Shown here: piece after piece, positions 1 through 14,091 of the stretch
Numbering within the stretch: the first letter of the stretch is position 1
How the letters are laid out: every line of letters begins with the position of its first letter
NCBI RefSeq assembly: GCF_016019885.1
Contig: NZ_JAEANY010000001.1
Span: 248,001-312,000 of the forward strand
Length of the DNA stretch: 64,000 nucleotides
Direction of reading: 5' to 3'
Origin: Aurantiacibacter sediminis
Lineage (GTDB): Bacteria; Pseudomonadota; Alphaproteobacteria; Sphingomonadales; Sphingomonadaceae
Made by a program: the position numbers and the translations under genes
The notes under the pieces: model-generated
Database searches by the model: none
Seen by the model: only the letters and a program-made list of their open reading frames with translations
Told to the model about the DNA's origin: nothing

Positions 1-709
1 GTCACGCGGTGTCTTGCCCGACAAGATCGGCATCATGCCCAATGGCGTGGACCTGACGATGTTCGGTGAACCCGCCCCGCGCGATGATGCCTTGGCGGAT
101 GCACTCGGCCTAGGTAGCGGCCCGGTGATCGGCTTCATCGGCAGTTTCTACGATTATGAAGGGCTGGACGATCTGATCGCTGCCATGCCCATGCTGATAG
201 AGCGCCATCCCGATGCGCGGCTGCTGATGGTCGGCGGTGGCCCCATGGCAGATGAGCTGAAAGCGCAGGCTGAAGCCTCTCCGGTCGCCGATGCGATATG
301 TTTCACTGGGCGCGTGCCGCATTCCGAAGTCGAACGCTATTACGCGCTCACCGACATCATGACCTATCCGCGCAAGAAAAGCCGCCTCACCGATCTGGTC
401 ACGCCCCTCAAACCGCTCGAAGCCATGGCGCAGATGAAACTCGTCGCCGCAAGCGATGTCGGCGGTCACCGTGAGCTGATCACCCATGGTGAAACCGGCG
501 TGCTGTTCGCGCCGGATGATCCCGCGAACTGCGCAAATGCGCTCGCCGACCTGCTCGATGCGCGCGGAGAATGGGATGGCTATCGCGAGCGCGGCCGTGC
601 GCATGTTCGCGATAATCATGACTGGCACCGCAATGCACAGCGTTATCAGGTCGTTTACCAAAGCTTGCTAGGTGACCCCGGGAATAGCCAGAGGTCGAAT
701 GCCGCCTGA
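1..709 (+). CDS. Glycosyltransferase family 4, C-terminal part (5' end outside window)
   Basis: The reading frame is open from base 2, so the gene starts upstream of the window. About 236 residues of the C-terminal GT-B half are visible. They begin with the inter-domain IMPNGVD motif, followed by the GFIGSFYDYEGLDDL nucleotide-sugar-domain start and a conserved PLKPLEAMAQMKLVAASDVGG block holding the GT4 E-x7-E region. The KKSRLTDLVTPLKPLEAMA wording resembles the exosortase-A-associated glycosyltransferases (TIGR04063 type) of sphingomonad exopolysaccharide clusters; this is recalled family knowledge, not a search. It probably transfers a sugar during extracellular polysaccharide assembly at the inner membrane. 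Donor and acceptor are unknown. Confidence 0.85.
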   Translation, partial: SRGVLPDKIGIMPNGVDLTMFGEPAPRDDALADALGLGSGPVIGFIGSFYDYEGLDDLIAAMPMLIERHPDARLLMVGGGPMADELKAQAEASPVADAICFTGRVPHSEVERYYALTDIMTYPRKKSRLTDLVTPLKPLEAMAQMKLVAASDVGGHRELITHGETGVLFAPDDPANCANALADLLDARGEWDGYRERGRAHVRDNHDWHRNAQRYQVVYQSLLGDPGNSQRSNAA

Positions 710-718
710 TCATTCAGG

Positions 719-2602
719 ATGCTGCGGCCGGGCGCGACGATAGGATTTCTCATGGCATCCATGCCGATCGAACAGAAGCATACGTCACGCGGAGGCAGCA
801 GGCCGCCGGTCAGTGCGCATCCCGCTTTTCCGGCGGTGGTCGCACTGTGGTTTGCTGCGCTGCTCGGCCTCGGCAGCCTCATCCTGCCGGGTGCGCTGAT
901 CGAACGGCTCGTCAGCGCTTCTGGCATAGCCTCGCTCATTCCCGCCGCCGCACCGCCTCTCGGCTTTACCGCCCGCGCTGCCATCGCTCTCGCGGCGACA
1001 ATTCTCGGCGCGCTGATCGGCCTTGTCGCTGCGCGCCGCGTCGCACGCGCTCGAACCAGCAATGACATGGATGATGATCTGCTGGAGGATCTTGATCTCG
1101 AAGACTCTGGTCACAAACCTTTCAATGCCGAAATGGACCTTGAGGAAGACGGCATCGAGCCTGACGCTGACGAGGTGGAGCCCATTCAGGAAGTGCAAGG
1201 CGATGCACCGAAGAAGCGTCGCCGTGCGCTGGCGATGCAGGAGGTAGAGGGCCCAAGCGAATTCCTGATGGCTGCGCCGCTGCCCGGTTCAGATGAATTA
1301 GGGCATGACATCCTGCTGGATGATTTGCTCGATCTGGATGCCGATGCTGCCTTTGAAGAGGTTGAAGTGACAGGCCCTGCCGAGGCGTCGGAGCACCGGC
1401 CGGAGCGGCAGGAATTTATCGCTCCCAAAGAGGAACCTGCAGAGCGGTTCGTCGATGAGTCGAACGAAGCCGCGCCGGAGCCGCTGCATTTCTCCCCGCC
1501 ATCAATGGCCCGGCTGGAAGAGGATGGCGAGGTTGAGAACGACGTGCGGCCGTTTGATCTACCGACCGCTTATGAGCCGGATGCTGCTGACGAAAGCAGT
1601 GTCGAAGAAAGTGGCGACACCGACGAAAGTTTTGAGGACAGCATGACGGACCAGCAGTTTTTCGATTCCGATCCCGAAACGTCCTTCGTCACTGAAGACG
1701 CTGAGCCAGATCAGGCAAATGCGACAGCGGACGAAGATAGCGTCGAGAATGACGGCCTTGTCCAGCTCGTCCAGAAACTGGGCAACACGCTCGAAAAGCA
1801 CCGCGAATGGTCTGCCAAGCGCGCCGCAGAGGCGACAGCGCCTGTGCATGCCGCCTTTGACCCTTCCAATGAAGTAGGGGACGATCCCGCTCCCGTCCCG
1901 CAAATGTTCGAAGCTGCTCCGCAAGCAGAGCCCGCCGAAAGCGCTCCTGCGGTTCCGCAAGTATTCGAAGCCGCGCCGCCCGAAGATGCTGCCGAAGCCA
2001 TGGCTGCCTATTTCAGCAAACCTACAGACAGCGACCCGGAACATCCGACCGTTCCAAGACCCGCTCCAGGCGAAGCCTATGCTCCCCTGTCGGCCAATAT
2101 GCGGCTCGGCGAAGACGTCGAGGATGAAGATGACGACGACCTTGACGAGATCGGCGCATCTTTCAGCCTTCCTCTCAAACAGCAGGTCACAGCGCCGGAA
2201 CCGCAGACGGCAACGCCCACGCCGCGCCCCGCTTTCGATATTCCTCCTCCCTCGCCAAGTCTGCATCAGCCAGCCACGGAAACTGACGACACTTCGGACG
2301 GTGAAGATAGCGATACTGCGGTACAAAGCACCGACCATTCGCGTGACGCCGCCTACGGCTCGCTGTCTTCGGTCAGCAACCCGTTCAAGCAGAATGCATC
2401 CGAATTTGTCCGAATAGAAGATGCCGAGCCTGCTGCGGACGCGCCGCGCCCGGCTGTCGTTTTCCCGCATCAGGAAACGCGCCAGTCAGAGCCTGTCGCA
2501 AACGCAGCACCCGCCTCGCAGGCGCGCAAAGCTGCCTCGAACGACGACAATGAGCGCGCCCTTCGCGAAGCGCTGATGAATTTGCAGCGGATGGGCAAGT
2601 AA
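719..2602 (+). CDS. Acidic two-helix membrane protein with long disordered tail
   Basis: Not recognised as a named family. After a short N-terminus, two hydrophobic segments (roughly residues 40-70 and 82-105) form a membrane hairpin. About 500 residues follow that are rich in Asp, Glu, Pro and Ala and read as intrinsically disordered, including a run of acidic residues near residue 470. The last 30 residues (DDNERALREALMNLQRMGK) look helical and could be a binding end. The start could be ATG 719 or ATG 752. It begins 10 bases after the glycosyltransferase and is probably co-transcribed with it, so a scaffold role in polysaccharide export is possible but speculative. Confidence 0.7.
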   Translation: MLRPGATIGFLMASMPIEQKHTSRGGSRPPVSAHPAFPAVVALWFAALLGLGSLILPGALIERLVSASGIASLIPAAAPPLGFTARAAIALAATILGALIGLVAARRVARARTSNDMDDDLLEDLDLEDSGHKPFNAEMDLEEDGIEPDADEVEPIQEVQGDAPKKRRRALAMQEVEGPSEFLMAAPLPGSDELGHDILLDDLLDLDADAAFEEVEVTGPAEASEHRPERQEFIAPKEEPAERFVDESNEAAPEPLHFSPPSMARLEEDGEVENDVRPFDLPTAYEPDAADESSVEESGDTDESFEDSMTDQQFFDSDPETSFVTEDAEPDQANATADEDSVENDGLVQLVQKLGNTLEKHREWSAKRAAEATAPVHAAFDPSNEVGDDPAPVPQMFEAAPQAEPAESAPAVPQVFEAAPPEDAAEAMAAYFSKPTDSDPEHPTVPRPAPGEAYAPLSANMRLGEDVEDEDDDDLDEIGASFSLPLKQQVTAPEPQTATPTPRPAFDIPPPSPSLHQPATETDDTSDGEDSDTAVQSTDHSRDAAYGSLSSVSNPFKQNASEFVRIEDAEPAADAPRPAVVFPHQETRQSEPVANAAPASQARKAASNDDNERALREALMNLQRMGK

Positions 2603-2857
2603 GCGCCCACGGCGAACACCGCCTCGCGCGCCTTTTCGCCACAGTCAGCCTCTGAGCAGTATCAAGGCGCGTGCATAGCTTTGCACCGCCCTTCTGCCCC
2701 CTTGTGCGCTGCAACAAAATTTGCAAAAGACTTTTCATGTCGCCATAGGGGTGGTTCACGACATATTCGTGCAGCCGCGTGCTGGAGTAGCGCAATTCGT
2801 TACCGGTGAAACCGGTTTCGGAAGCACTCTCTATCCGTCTCGCAACATGGAAGAGTA

Positions 2858-7531
<4,674 letters not shown>

Positions 7532-7542
7532 GGGTCAGAATA

Positions 7543-8979
7543 ATGGGAAAAGAGACAGGCTTTCTCGAAGTCGACCGTGAAGATCGCACCTATGCCGATC
7601 CCAAGGAGCGGCTGAAGCATTACAAGGAATTCGTCATTCCGCATGACGAGCCGGCGCTGCAGAAACAGGCCAGCCGGTGTATGAATTGCGGCATCCCCTA
7701 TTGTCACAACGGTTGCCCGGTGAACAACATCATCCCGGACTGGAACCACCTCGTCTACGAAGGCGACTGGCAGAATGCACTGGAAGTGCTGCATTCGACC
7801 AACAACTTCCCGGAATTCACCGGCCGCATCTGCCCCGCTCCGTGCGAGGCGAGCTGCACGCTCAATATCACGGACCAGCCGGTGACGATCAAGAGCATCG
7901 AATGCGCCATTATCGATCGCGGCTGGAAGGAAGGCTGGGTGAAGCCGCAGCCGCCGAAGAAGCAGACGGGCAAGAGCGTCGCCGTGGTCGGCTCGGGCCC
8001 CGCCGGCATGGCCTGCGCCCAGCAGCTTGCCCGCGCCGGACATTCGGTGACGGTGTTCGAAAAGAGCGACCGCGTGGGCGGGCTGCTGCGCTACGGCATT
8101 CCCGACTTCAAGATGGAGAAGACGCTGATCAATCGCCGCGCGGTGCAGATGGAAGCCGAAGGCGTGACCTTCCGCACCAGCACCGAAGTCGGCGTCGATG
8201 TGTCGATGAAATCGCTGAAGGAAAATTTCGACGCGATCGTGCTGTCCGGTGGGGCGGAACATCCGCGCCAGCTCGAGATACCGGGCGCGGAAATGGCTGG
8301 CGTTCGCTTGGCGATGGAATTCCTTACCCAGCAGAACAAACGCAATGCAGGCGATGATGAAACCCGCGCCGCCCCGCGCGGCTCGCTGACCGCCACGGGC
8401 AAGCATGTTATCGTGATCGGCGGCGGTGACACCGGCAGCGATTGCGTGGGCACCAGCAACCGGCAGGGCGCGGCTTCGGTCACCCAGATCGAGATCATGC
8501 CGCAGCCGCCTGAGAAAGAGAACAAGCTGCTCACCTGGCCAGACTGGCCGATGAAGCTGCGCACATCCTCCAGCCATGAAGAGGGCGTGGAGCGAGACTG
8601 GGCGGTACTGACGAAGGAAGTGATCGGCGAGGATGGGAAGGTCACCGGCCTCAAATGCGTTCGCGCGGACTGGTCCGAAGGGCAGCTGAAGGAAGTGCCG
8701 AACAGCGAATTCACGCTGAAGGCAGATCTCATCCTGCTCGCAATGGGATTCCTCGGCCCGGTGCGGCGCGGAATGCTCGACCAGGCCGGAGTCGAGGTCA
8801 CCCAGCGCGGCAATGTCGATGCGAACGAGCAGGATTACCGCACCTCGGACGAGCAGATTTACGCTTGCGGAGACATGCGCCGGGGCCAGAGCCTCGTCGT
8901 ATGGGCCATCCGCGAAGGCCGCCAATGCGCCGCCAGCGTGGATGAAGCGCTGATGGGCGTCACCGAGCTGCCGCGCTAG
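7543..8979 (+). CDS. gltD: Glutamate synthase (NADPH) small subunit
   Basis: Supplies electrons from NADPH through FAD and iron-sulphur clusters to GltB. The N-terminal cysteine-rich domain shows [20 protein letters not shown] and [11 protein letters not shown], the two sets of cluster ligands. A first dinucleotide-binding fold follows ([24 protein letters not shown]) and a second one ([18 protein letters not shown]). [16 protein letters not shown] is the C-terminal FAD signature. 478 residues is full length. It lies 11 bases after gltB with a plausible Shine-Dalgarno stretch and forms the standard gltBD operon. Its last bases overlap the stop of a convergent membrane-protein gene. Confidence 0.97.
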   Translation: MGKETGFLEVDREDRTYADPKERLKHYKEFVIPHDEPALQKQASRCMNCGIPYCHNGCPVNNIIPDWNHLVYEGDWQNALEVLHSTNNFPEFTGRICPAPCEASCTLNITDQPVTIKSIECAIIDRGWKEGWVKPQPPKKQTGKSVAVVGSGPAGMACAQQLARAGHSVTVFEKSDRVGGLLRYGIPDFKMEKTLINRRAVQMEAEGVTFRTSTEVGVDVSMKSLKENFDAIVLSGGAEHPRQLEIPGAEMAGVRLAMEFLTQQNKRNAGDDETRAAPRGSLTATGKHVIVIGGGDTGSDCVGTSNRQGAASVTQIEIMPQPPEKENKLLTWPDWPMKLRTSSSHEEGVERDWAVLTKEVIGEDGKVTGLKCVRADWSEGQLKEVPNSEFTLKADLILLAMGFLGPVRRGMLDQAGVEVTQRGNVDANEQDYRTSDEQIYACGDMRRGQSLVVWAIREGRQCAASVDEALMGVTELPR

Positions 8980-9968
8980 TCCGCGCGCGCCTCAGCCAGC
9001 GCCGCACGAAAGGCGGCAGGTTCATCGAGGCGCAGGGCGATGTGAGTGATCAGCTTTGTTTTACCGAACAGGCCCGGGACTTCGACCGGCTCCCCCAGGC
9101 GGAGTGTCATGTTGGACGCGCTAAGGATCGTAGTGTCGATGGTCGATTTGGCCTTGAGCGTTTCGGCATCGAACGCCTCTCCCACTGCGGCAATCTTATC
9201 CAGCGGCACAGTAAAATCGAGCGGAGCGCCCGCGCGAATGCGGACATAGTCCGGACCCACCAGCACCGGCATCAGCCGCAGGCTCTTGGTGAGCGCGACG
9301 AACCAGAGCAATCCTGCCAGCGTTAGCGCGAAAGCGATCCATGCGACAACCGGATTCCACAGCATCAGCAGCAAATGCACGACACCCAGTTCGATCACCT
9401 GCAAGGCAATTAGCGTCACCAGCATGGGTGCGAGATAGCGGTGATAGGCGAAGCCCTTCGCGCCTTCAGGCACATCGGGGGCACGCCGCCAGACGAACAG
9501 CGCGAGGTGCATCATGCGTAGTTCGGTAGCCCACATTTTGACCATTGGCGGCGGCAGGACGCTGCCCAGCGCCGCTTCCCACTCTACGCCAACACGCCGC
9601 GCGGCGAGCAGCTTCACACCCGACCACACAGCCCAGAGGGCGATAGTGCCCGCCAGCGCTGCAAGCAGTGGCGGCATGGCGAGGATGCGTTCGCGCACCG
9701 CAGGCGCGCCGCCTAGCAGCACGATCAGCGCCCCGATCGCGGCCGCACTGAGCATTGCGAAGGCAGCGGGCCTGCGATCCTGCGCTTTGGCGATAGTCGA
9801 AAGACAGAGCGAGTCGACGACGATCCAAGCGAAGAGCAGCGCTGCAATTGTAACATTCGCCGCAGCCCAATCCGTATAGGTCATCAGCCGCGCGAGACCC
9901 ACAGCAGCAATAGTGGCGATAATCACCGCGATATTGCGCGGAATGCGAGCGATCAGGGCGCGTGCCAT
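8976..9968 (-). CDS. Multi-pass inner-membrane protein of unknown function
   Basis: A 330-residue protein with about seven hydrophobic segments: residues 12-28, 36-55, 70-85, 97-115, 182-205 and a pair between 207 and 232. A soluble C-terminal part of about 95 residues rich in beta-prone sequence follows. The linker between the two membrane blocks has a conserved-looking [20 protein letters not shown] stretch. I do not recognise the family and give no function. The gene is convergent with gltD, overlapping it by 4 bases, and lies 7 bases downstream of the acyltransferase gene on the same strand, so the two are likely one transcript. Confidence 0.75.
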   Translation of the reverse strand: MARALIARIPRNIAVIIATIAAVGLARLMTYTDWAAANVTIAALLFAWIVVDSLCLSTIAKAQDRRPAAFAMLSAAAIGALIVLLGGAPAVRERILAMPPLLAALAGTIALWAVWSGVKLLAARRVGVEWEAALGSVLPPPMVKMWATELRMMHLALFVWRRAPDVPEGAKGFAYHRYLAPMLVTLIALQVIELGVVHLLLMLWNPVVAWIAFALTLAGLLWFVALTKSLRLMPVLVGPDYVRIRAGAPLDFTVPLDKIAAVGEAFDAETLKAKSTIDTTILSASNMTLRLGEPVEVPGLFGKTKLITHIALRLDEPAAFRAALAEARAD

Positions 9969-9975
9969 GGCGCCA

Positions 9976-10917
9976 TCATAGGCCTTTCACAGAGGCGCGA
10001 AAGTGAGCATTTGTGAAGCGTTGTTGCATGGGCTGCAAGGCGGCGCGGCATCGCGGCTCGACCAAAAAACCCAGCACTATCGCCAGCAGGACTGCCGCAG
10101 GAATGGTCAGCCAGGCGGAGAGATCCATTTTCACTAGCGGGTGGTGGACAGCATAAAGCGCATAGGACGGAATACCCAGCCACGCGGCCACTTTCGCGCT
10201 CGGAAACTGGCTCACCGCGCCCAGCCACAAGGCGAGCGGCATCACCACCATCAGGGCAGCATAGTCGACCAGCACATTGCCATCCTGCGGCATCATCATG
10301 ACGGTGAAAGGCAGGAGCAGGGCGAGCATTCCCCACGGCCAGCCGAGGCGCATGCGGTTCAGAGTCACGATCCGGTAGATCGCAATGCCGATGCAGAAAC
10401 TGAACGCCGTGCGCGCGAGGCCATAGCCGAATGTATCCCATCGGAAGCCCAGGTCGGCACTACCGCGCACTTCGATGCCTATGACGACGCCGACCAAGCC
10501 TATCAGCAGAGCTGCCACCCATGCGCGCCGACCAAAGCCGAGCAGGAGGGCAAATGCAGCCCCCGCGATGAATTCAAACAGGAGCGACCAGAGCGGAATA
10601 TTAGCGGGATAGAGAAAGGTCCTGCCTGTAGGAATCATCAGCAATGTCCCGGCAGAACCGCCATTGATCGCCAGACCGATCGCGGCCCCGATCACCATCA
10701 TGGGCCCAAGCCGGATAAGCCGTTCGATCAGGAAAGGCCCTGCTTGCATGCGGTGGGCATAGGCGTGAAACAGCACAAATCCGCTGAGCGCGAAGAACAG
10801 ATCAACGGCGAGGTATCCGCGCGGCACCAACCGCCCGGCATGGTAAAACACCACAGCCAGAGCCGCGATCCCGCGCATCGCATCAAGCGTGTGAAATCTC
10901 TCCGCACTCCTCGTCAT
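9976..10917 (-). CDS. Acyltransferase family 3 (OafA/YrhL-like) membrane protein
   Basis: The N-terminus FHTLDAMRGIAALAVVFYHAG is the acyltransferase-3 signature, with the conserved RG and the catalytic-type His. FFALSGFVL follows, as in OafA, NodX and similar enzymes that move acetyl or other acyl groups onto surface sugars from the cytoplasmic side. About ten transmembrane segments fill the 313 residues. There is no C-terminal SGNH domain. The substrate is unknown. The enzyme could modify the lipopolysaccharide or exopolysaccharide made by neighbouring loci, but it is separated from them by regulatory and repair genes. Confidence 0.85.
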   Translation of the reverse strand: MTRSAERFHTLDAMRGIAALAVVFYHAGRLVPRGYLAVDLFFALSGFVLFHAYAHRMQAGPFLIERLIRLGPMMVIGAAIGLAINGGSAGTLLMIPTGRTFLYPANIPLWSLLFEFIAGAAFALLLGFGRRAWVAALLIGLVGVVIGIEVRGSADLGFRWDTFGYGLARTAFSFCIGIAIYRIVTLNRMRLGWPWGMLALLLPFTVMMMPQDGNVLVDYAALMVVMPLALWLGAVSQFPSAKVAAWLGIPSYALYAVHHPLVKMDLSAWLTIPAAVLLAIVLGFLVEPRCRAALQPMQQRFTNAHFRASVKGL

Positions 10918-11002
10918 GGCACGGGTTTAGCGCGAATTGCTTGCGTTTCTCTCAATCGCGGGAGGGGAGCTCGCCGGACGATCTGCCCGGTGCAACCCGG
11001 CT

Positions 11003-12073
11003 TCAGCGCGCTTGCAGCTCGGCAGAGATACGCGCGACGATTGTCGGATCGTCGGCGGCTGTTTTCTCCTCCGGGATTTCGAGGAATCCTTCGTGGAGTT
11101 GGGCAATGCGCTGGCATTGCATCAGTCCAAGGCCATAGCCTTCGCCGACATGCCCGTCTTCCGGTTTGGAAAACGGCTTCATCGCCAAATGGCGCTTCTC
11201 CTTGGGAATGCCGGGGCCATTGTCGCAAAAGCCAAACTCATATTCCCCGCCGTCGCGCCTGACGGTCAGTTTGACCACCGGTTTTTCGACCCCCGCATGG
11301 CGCACGGCATTTTCAATCAGGCTTTGCATCATCTGTCGAAACAGAGTCGGCTCGACGACGACTACCGGCAAGCGCGGAGAAAGAATTTTTGCCCCATGAC
11401 TGATCAGCAGCGCGGACAAATTGAAGCGAACTTCCTCCAGCACAAGGTTGAGATCGGTTCGCTTGAAAGTCAGGCCGAGTTGGTCTGATTTCGCAGCCTC
11501 CAGCATGGCCGTAAGGTGATTGGCAAGGCCATGCGCGCTTTCCTTGACGGCCTTACTGACTAGTGTGGCGCGTTCGCTCAGGCTTGAATTCTTGTCCCGC
11601 TCAATAATGCTCACACCGCTGATGATCGCTGCAATCGGGCTGCGCAAATCATGCGCCACCGAATGGGCATATTCACGCAATTGCCGGTTGGCGCGGGTCA
11701 GCGCGTGCTCGCGATTCTTTAGCGCGGTAATGTCCTTGGCAATCGCCAGCAGCAATTCCTCGCCACCCTCTGTCGTATAGACCGTCTTGCGCGTGCTGAG
11801 GATCCGCGTTTCACCCTCCCAATCGGTGATCTCTTCGACGATTTCGGATTGGCCGCTGGCAAATGCCTTGCGGTCCTCCTCAAGGAAAAGCGTAGCCTCA
11901 TCTTCGGCAAAATTCTCGGCTGTCGTCGCGCCGATCACGTGCTTGCGTTCTTCCGGCGAATAGAGGGCGAGAAACGCGTCATTGGCATAGACGACGCGGG
12001 ATTCGCGGTCTTTGACAAAAATCAGGCTGTCAGTGCTGTCCAATACGGCATGGACGAATCCTTCGCCAAGCAT
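11003..12073 (-). CDS. PAS-domain sensor histidine kinase (orphan)
   Basis: Residues 1-120 form a PAS domain (LDSTDSLIFVKDRESRVVYAN, with a PAC-like end at LLLAIAKDITALKNREHAL). A HisKA dimerisation domain follows with the phosphorylatable His in HSVAHDLRSPIAAI, then an HATPase_c domain with N-box QSLIENAVRHAG, G1 box FCDNGPGIP and G2 box GEGYGLGLMQ. No transmembrane segment or signal peptide is visible, so it is probably a cytosolic sensor. No response regulator gene lies next to it. The ligand is unknown; the PAS domain lacks the NCRFLQ motif of LOV domains. Confidence 0.92.
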   Translation of the reverse strand: MLGEGFVHAVLDSTDSLIFVKDRESRVVYANDAFLALYSPEERKHVIGATTAENFAEDEATLFLEEDRKAFASGQSEIVEEITDWEGETRILSTRKTVYTTEGGEELLLAIAKDITALKNREHALTRANRQLREYAHSVAHDLRSPIAAIISGVSIIERDKNSSLSERATLVSKAVKESAHGLANHLTAMLEAAKSDQLGLTFKRTDLNLVLEEVRFNLSALLISHGAKILSPRLPVVVVEPTLFRQMMQSLIENAVRHAGVEKPVVKLTVRRDGGEYEFGFCDNGPGIPKEKRHLAMKPFSKPEDGHVGEGYGLGLMQCQRIAQLHEGFLEIPEEKTAADDPTIVARISAELQAR

Positions 12074-12146
12074 GACCTTTCCCCTTCTCGCGCAAACTGC
12101 AATCGACCCTTCCGCGAGTCAAGGCAATGACATTTCGGCAAATTTT

Positions 12147-12473
12147 TTACCCTGCACACCCCACGCAGCGCGCCACACTTGGATCATTCTTAAGCCGCCC
12201 CGCAGCGATCTCTTCGCCGCATTTTGCGCAATAGCCCCATTCGCCTTCGTCGAGCCGCGCAAAGGCAGCCCTGATCCGCGCGCGTTCTGCGCCGCGGCGT
12301 CGCTCCTCGGCCTGCGCCATCGCCTGCTGTTGCATTGCGTCCATACGAGAGAGGCGGCCGACACTGTCCTGTTGCAGAGTGACAGGCTCGCGGCCCTCCG
12401 CGCTCAACGCATCGAGCCGGTCCAGCTCTTCCAGTCGGGCGGTGAGAGCCTTGCGCGCGTCATCCTCTGTCAT
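12147..12473 (-). CDS. DksA/TraR-type C4 zinc-finger protein
   Basis: A 108-residue protein. A helical coiled-coil-like region (residues about 5-70, rich in Arg, Glu and Ala) is followed by a four-cysteine zinc finger, CAKCGEE then ARCVGC, spaced C-x2-C-x17-C-x2-C. Proteins of this type bind the RNA polymerase secondary channel or act as small TraR-like regulators. The N-terminal part is shorter than in true DksA and I see no clear acidic coiled-coil tip, so a DksA role is not assured. ATG 12473 is preferred to an in-frame start at 12521 because the coiled coil begins right after it. Confidence 0.85.
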   Translation of the reverse strand: MTEDDARKALTARLEELDRLDALSAEGREPVTLQQDSVGRLSRMDAMQQQAMAQAEERRRGAERARIRAAFARLDEGEWGYCAKCGEEIAAGRLKNDPSVARCVGCAG

Positions 12474-12639
12474 GCGAGACAGCTTTCCTACAAACTGCGC
12501 GTTTGTCAAAACCCCGCCCATGGTCGGCGCAGTGCAAATTTTCTTTCCGGTACAGCATTTTGCAGGCGCAAAACCTGCCCCGGAGATTTTGCCTCAGGAC
12601 ACTGTCACACCTGTCACACCCTTCGGCGATCGAATCGGA

Positions 12640-13323
12640 TCAAAGCGACCAGTCGACAGGCTCACACCCCTGCGCTTCCAGAAAGGCGTTCGTCCGGCTG
12701 AAGGGCTTACTGCCAAGGAAGCCGCGATGGGCGGACAGCGGGCTGGGGTGCGGGCTGGTGATGAGCAGATGCCGATCGCTCGCGCCCAATGCCGGAATGC
12801 GCTTTGCCTTGGCCTGCGCATGGCTGCCCCAGAGGATGAAAACGCACGGAGCATCGCGCTCGGCCACTGCCGCCACGCAGGCATCGGTAATCGCGTCCCA
12901 GCCCTTACCCGCATGGCTGCCCGCCCTGGCTTCCTCCACCGTCAGCGTGTTGTTGAGCAGCAGCACGCCCTGCTGCGCCCAGCTTTCAAGGTTCCCATGG
13001 GTGGGACGCGCAATGCCGATATCGCTCTCCAGCTCCTTGAAGATGTTGACCAGCGATGGCGGCACTTTGACGCCGTCCTGCACCGAGAAGCACAGGCCAT
13101 GCGCCTGCCCCGACCCGTGGTACGGATCCTGCCCCAGGATCACGACTTTTACGCTGTCCAGCGGCGTCAGCTCCAGCGCGCGCAGTCGGCACCCGCGCGG
13201 CGGGTAGATACGCTTGCCCGCATCCTCCTCCGCGCGCAGCCAGCCACCCAGCTTGCGCGCTTCAGGCGCGGCGAGTGCAGGTTCGAGGACCGGCTTCCAG
13301 CTATCGGGAATGGCATCGGACAT
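12640..13323 (-). CDS. ung: Uracil-DNA glycosylase, family 1
   Basis: Removes uracil from DNA in base-excision repair. The active-site motif GQDPYHGSGQAHGLCFSV contains the catalytic Asp, and the second motif HPSPLSAHRGFLGSKPFS supplies the conserved His and the DNA-intercalating loop. LLLNNTLTVE, the uracil-recognition strand, is also present. 227 residues matches the usual length. It reads divergently from the RNase D-like gene, with 113 bases between the start codons that include a dispersed repeat. Confidence 0.96.
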   Translation of the reverse strand: MSDAIPDSWKPVLEPALAAPEARKLGGWLRAEEDAGKRIYPPRGCRLRALELTPLDSVKVVILGQDPYHGSGQAHGLCFSVQDGVKVPPSLVNIFKELESDIGIARPTHGNLESWAQQGVLLLNNTLTVEEARAGSHAGKGWDAITDACVAAVAERDAPCVFILWGSHAQAKAKRIPALGASDRHLLITSPHPSPLSAHRGFLGSKPFSRTNAFLEAQGCEPVDWSL

Positions 13324-13337
13324 GGATCAACCTCTCA

Positions 13338-13368
13338 TCGCCCTGCGACAGGCTCAGGACGAACGGAT
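13338..13368. repeat. Short dispersed intergenic repeat copy
   Basis: The stretch around GCGACAGGCTCAGGACGAAC matches, from memory, the short element that recurs between genes in many sphingomonad genomes (its other strand reads GTCCTGAGCCTGTCG). Only this copy was noticed in the window, in the ung/rnd divergent gap. Its role is unknown, and a whole-genome count would be needed to confirm that it is repetitive here. Confidence 0.5.
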
Positions 13369-13436
13369 AGGGGCGCCGGGATCGCAGGGCCAGTCCGCCC
13401 TTCCCTCCTATCCCCATTGCGACTAAGGCGGCAGCG

Positions 13437-14054
13437 ATGACTGTACACTTTCATGAAGAAGACCTGCCCGCAGGCGTGCTCGCCGATGGCCCCGTTGCCG
13501 TCGATACCGAAACCATGGGGCTGGTGACGCCGCGCGACCGGCTGTGCGTCGTCCAGATCAGCGATGGCCAGGGCGATGAGCATCTGGTGCGCTTTGCCAA
13601 GGACAGCACCTTCGATGCGCCGAACCTAAAGGCGGTGCTTGCCGATCCGGATCGGATCAAGATCTACCATTTCGCGCGTTTCGACCTTGCCGCCATCGAG
13701 CACTATCTGGGCGTGGAAGCAGGCCCTGTCTTCTGCACCAAGATCGCCAGCAAGCTGACCCGCACCTATACCGATCGCCATGGCCTCAAGATCCTTGTCG
13801 ATGAACTGCTGGGCGAGTCGATCTCCAAGCAGCAGCAGTCGAGTGACTGGGGTGCGGCGGAACTCAACGATGCGCAGCGCGAATATGCCGCGTCCGATGT
13901 GCGCTACCTCCACCGCATGCGCGAGGTCTTCATCGAGCGGCTTGAGCGCGAAGGACGCACCGCAATGGCGCAGGCCTGTTTCGACTTTCTGCCCACCCGC
14001 GCCCGGCTCGACATTGCCGGCTGGGCAGAACACGACATCTTCAGCCACGCGTAA
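13437..14054 (+). CDS. Ribonuclease D-like 3'-5' exonuclease (catalytic domain only)
   Basis: The DEDDy exonuclease motifs are present: Exo I AVDTETMGL, Exo II around IYHFARFDLAAIEHYLG and Exo III YAASDVRYLH (Tyr-x3-Asp). At 205 residues it lacks the HRDC domains of full RNase D, as do the short alphaproteobacterial homologues. It probably trims structured RNA 3' ends in the cytosol. It is followed by lptC and lptA, a gene order I know from other alphaproteobacteria. Confidence 0.9.
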   Translation: MTVHFHEEDLPAGVLADGPVAVDTETMGLVTPRDRLCVVQISDGQGDEHLVRFAKDSTFDAPNLKAVLADPDRIKIYHFARFDLAAIEHYLGVEAGPVFCTKIASKLTRTYTDRHGLKILVDELLGESISKQQQSSDWGAAELNDAQREYAASDVRYLHRMREVFIERLEREGRTAMAQACFDFLPTRARLDIAGWAEHDIFSHA

Positions 14055-14091
14055 GGAGCAAATCGCCAGCCTTTGGCGTTAGAAACACACG

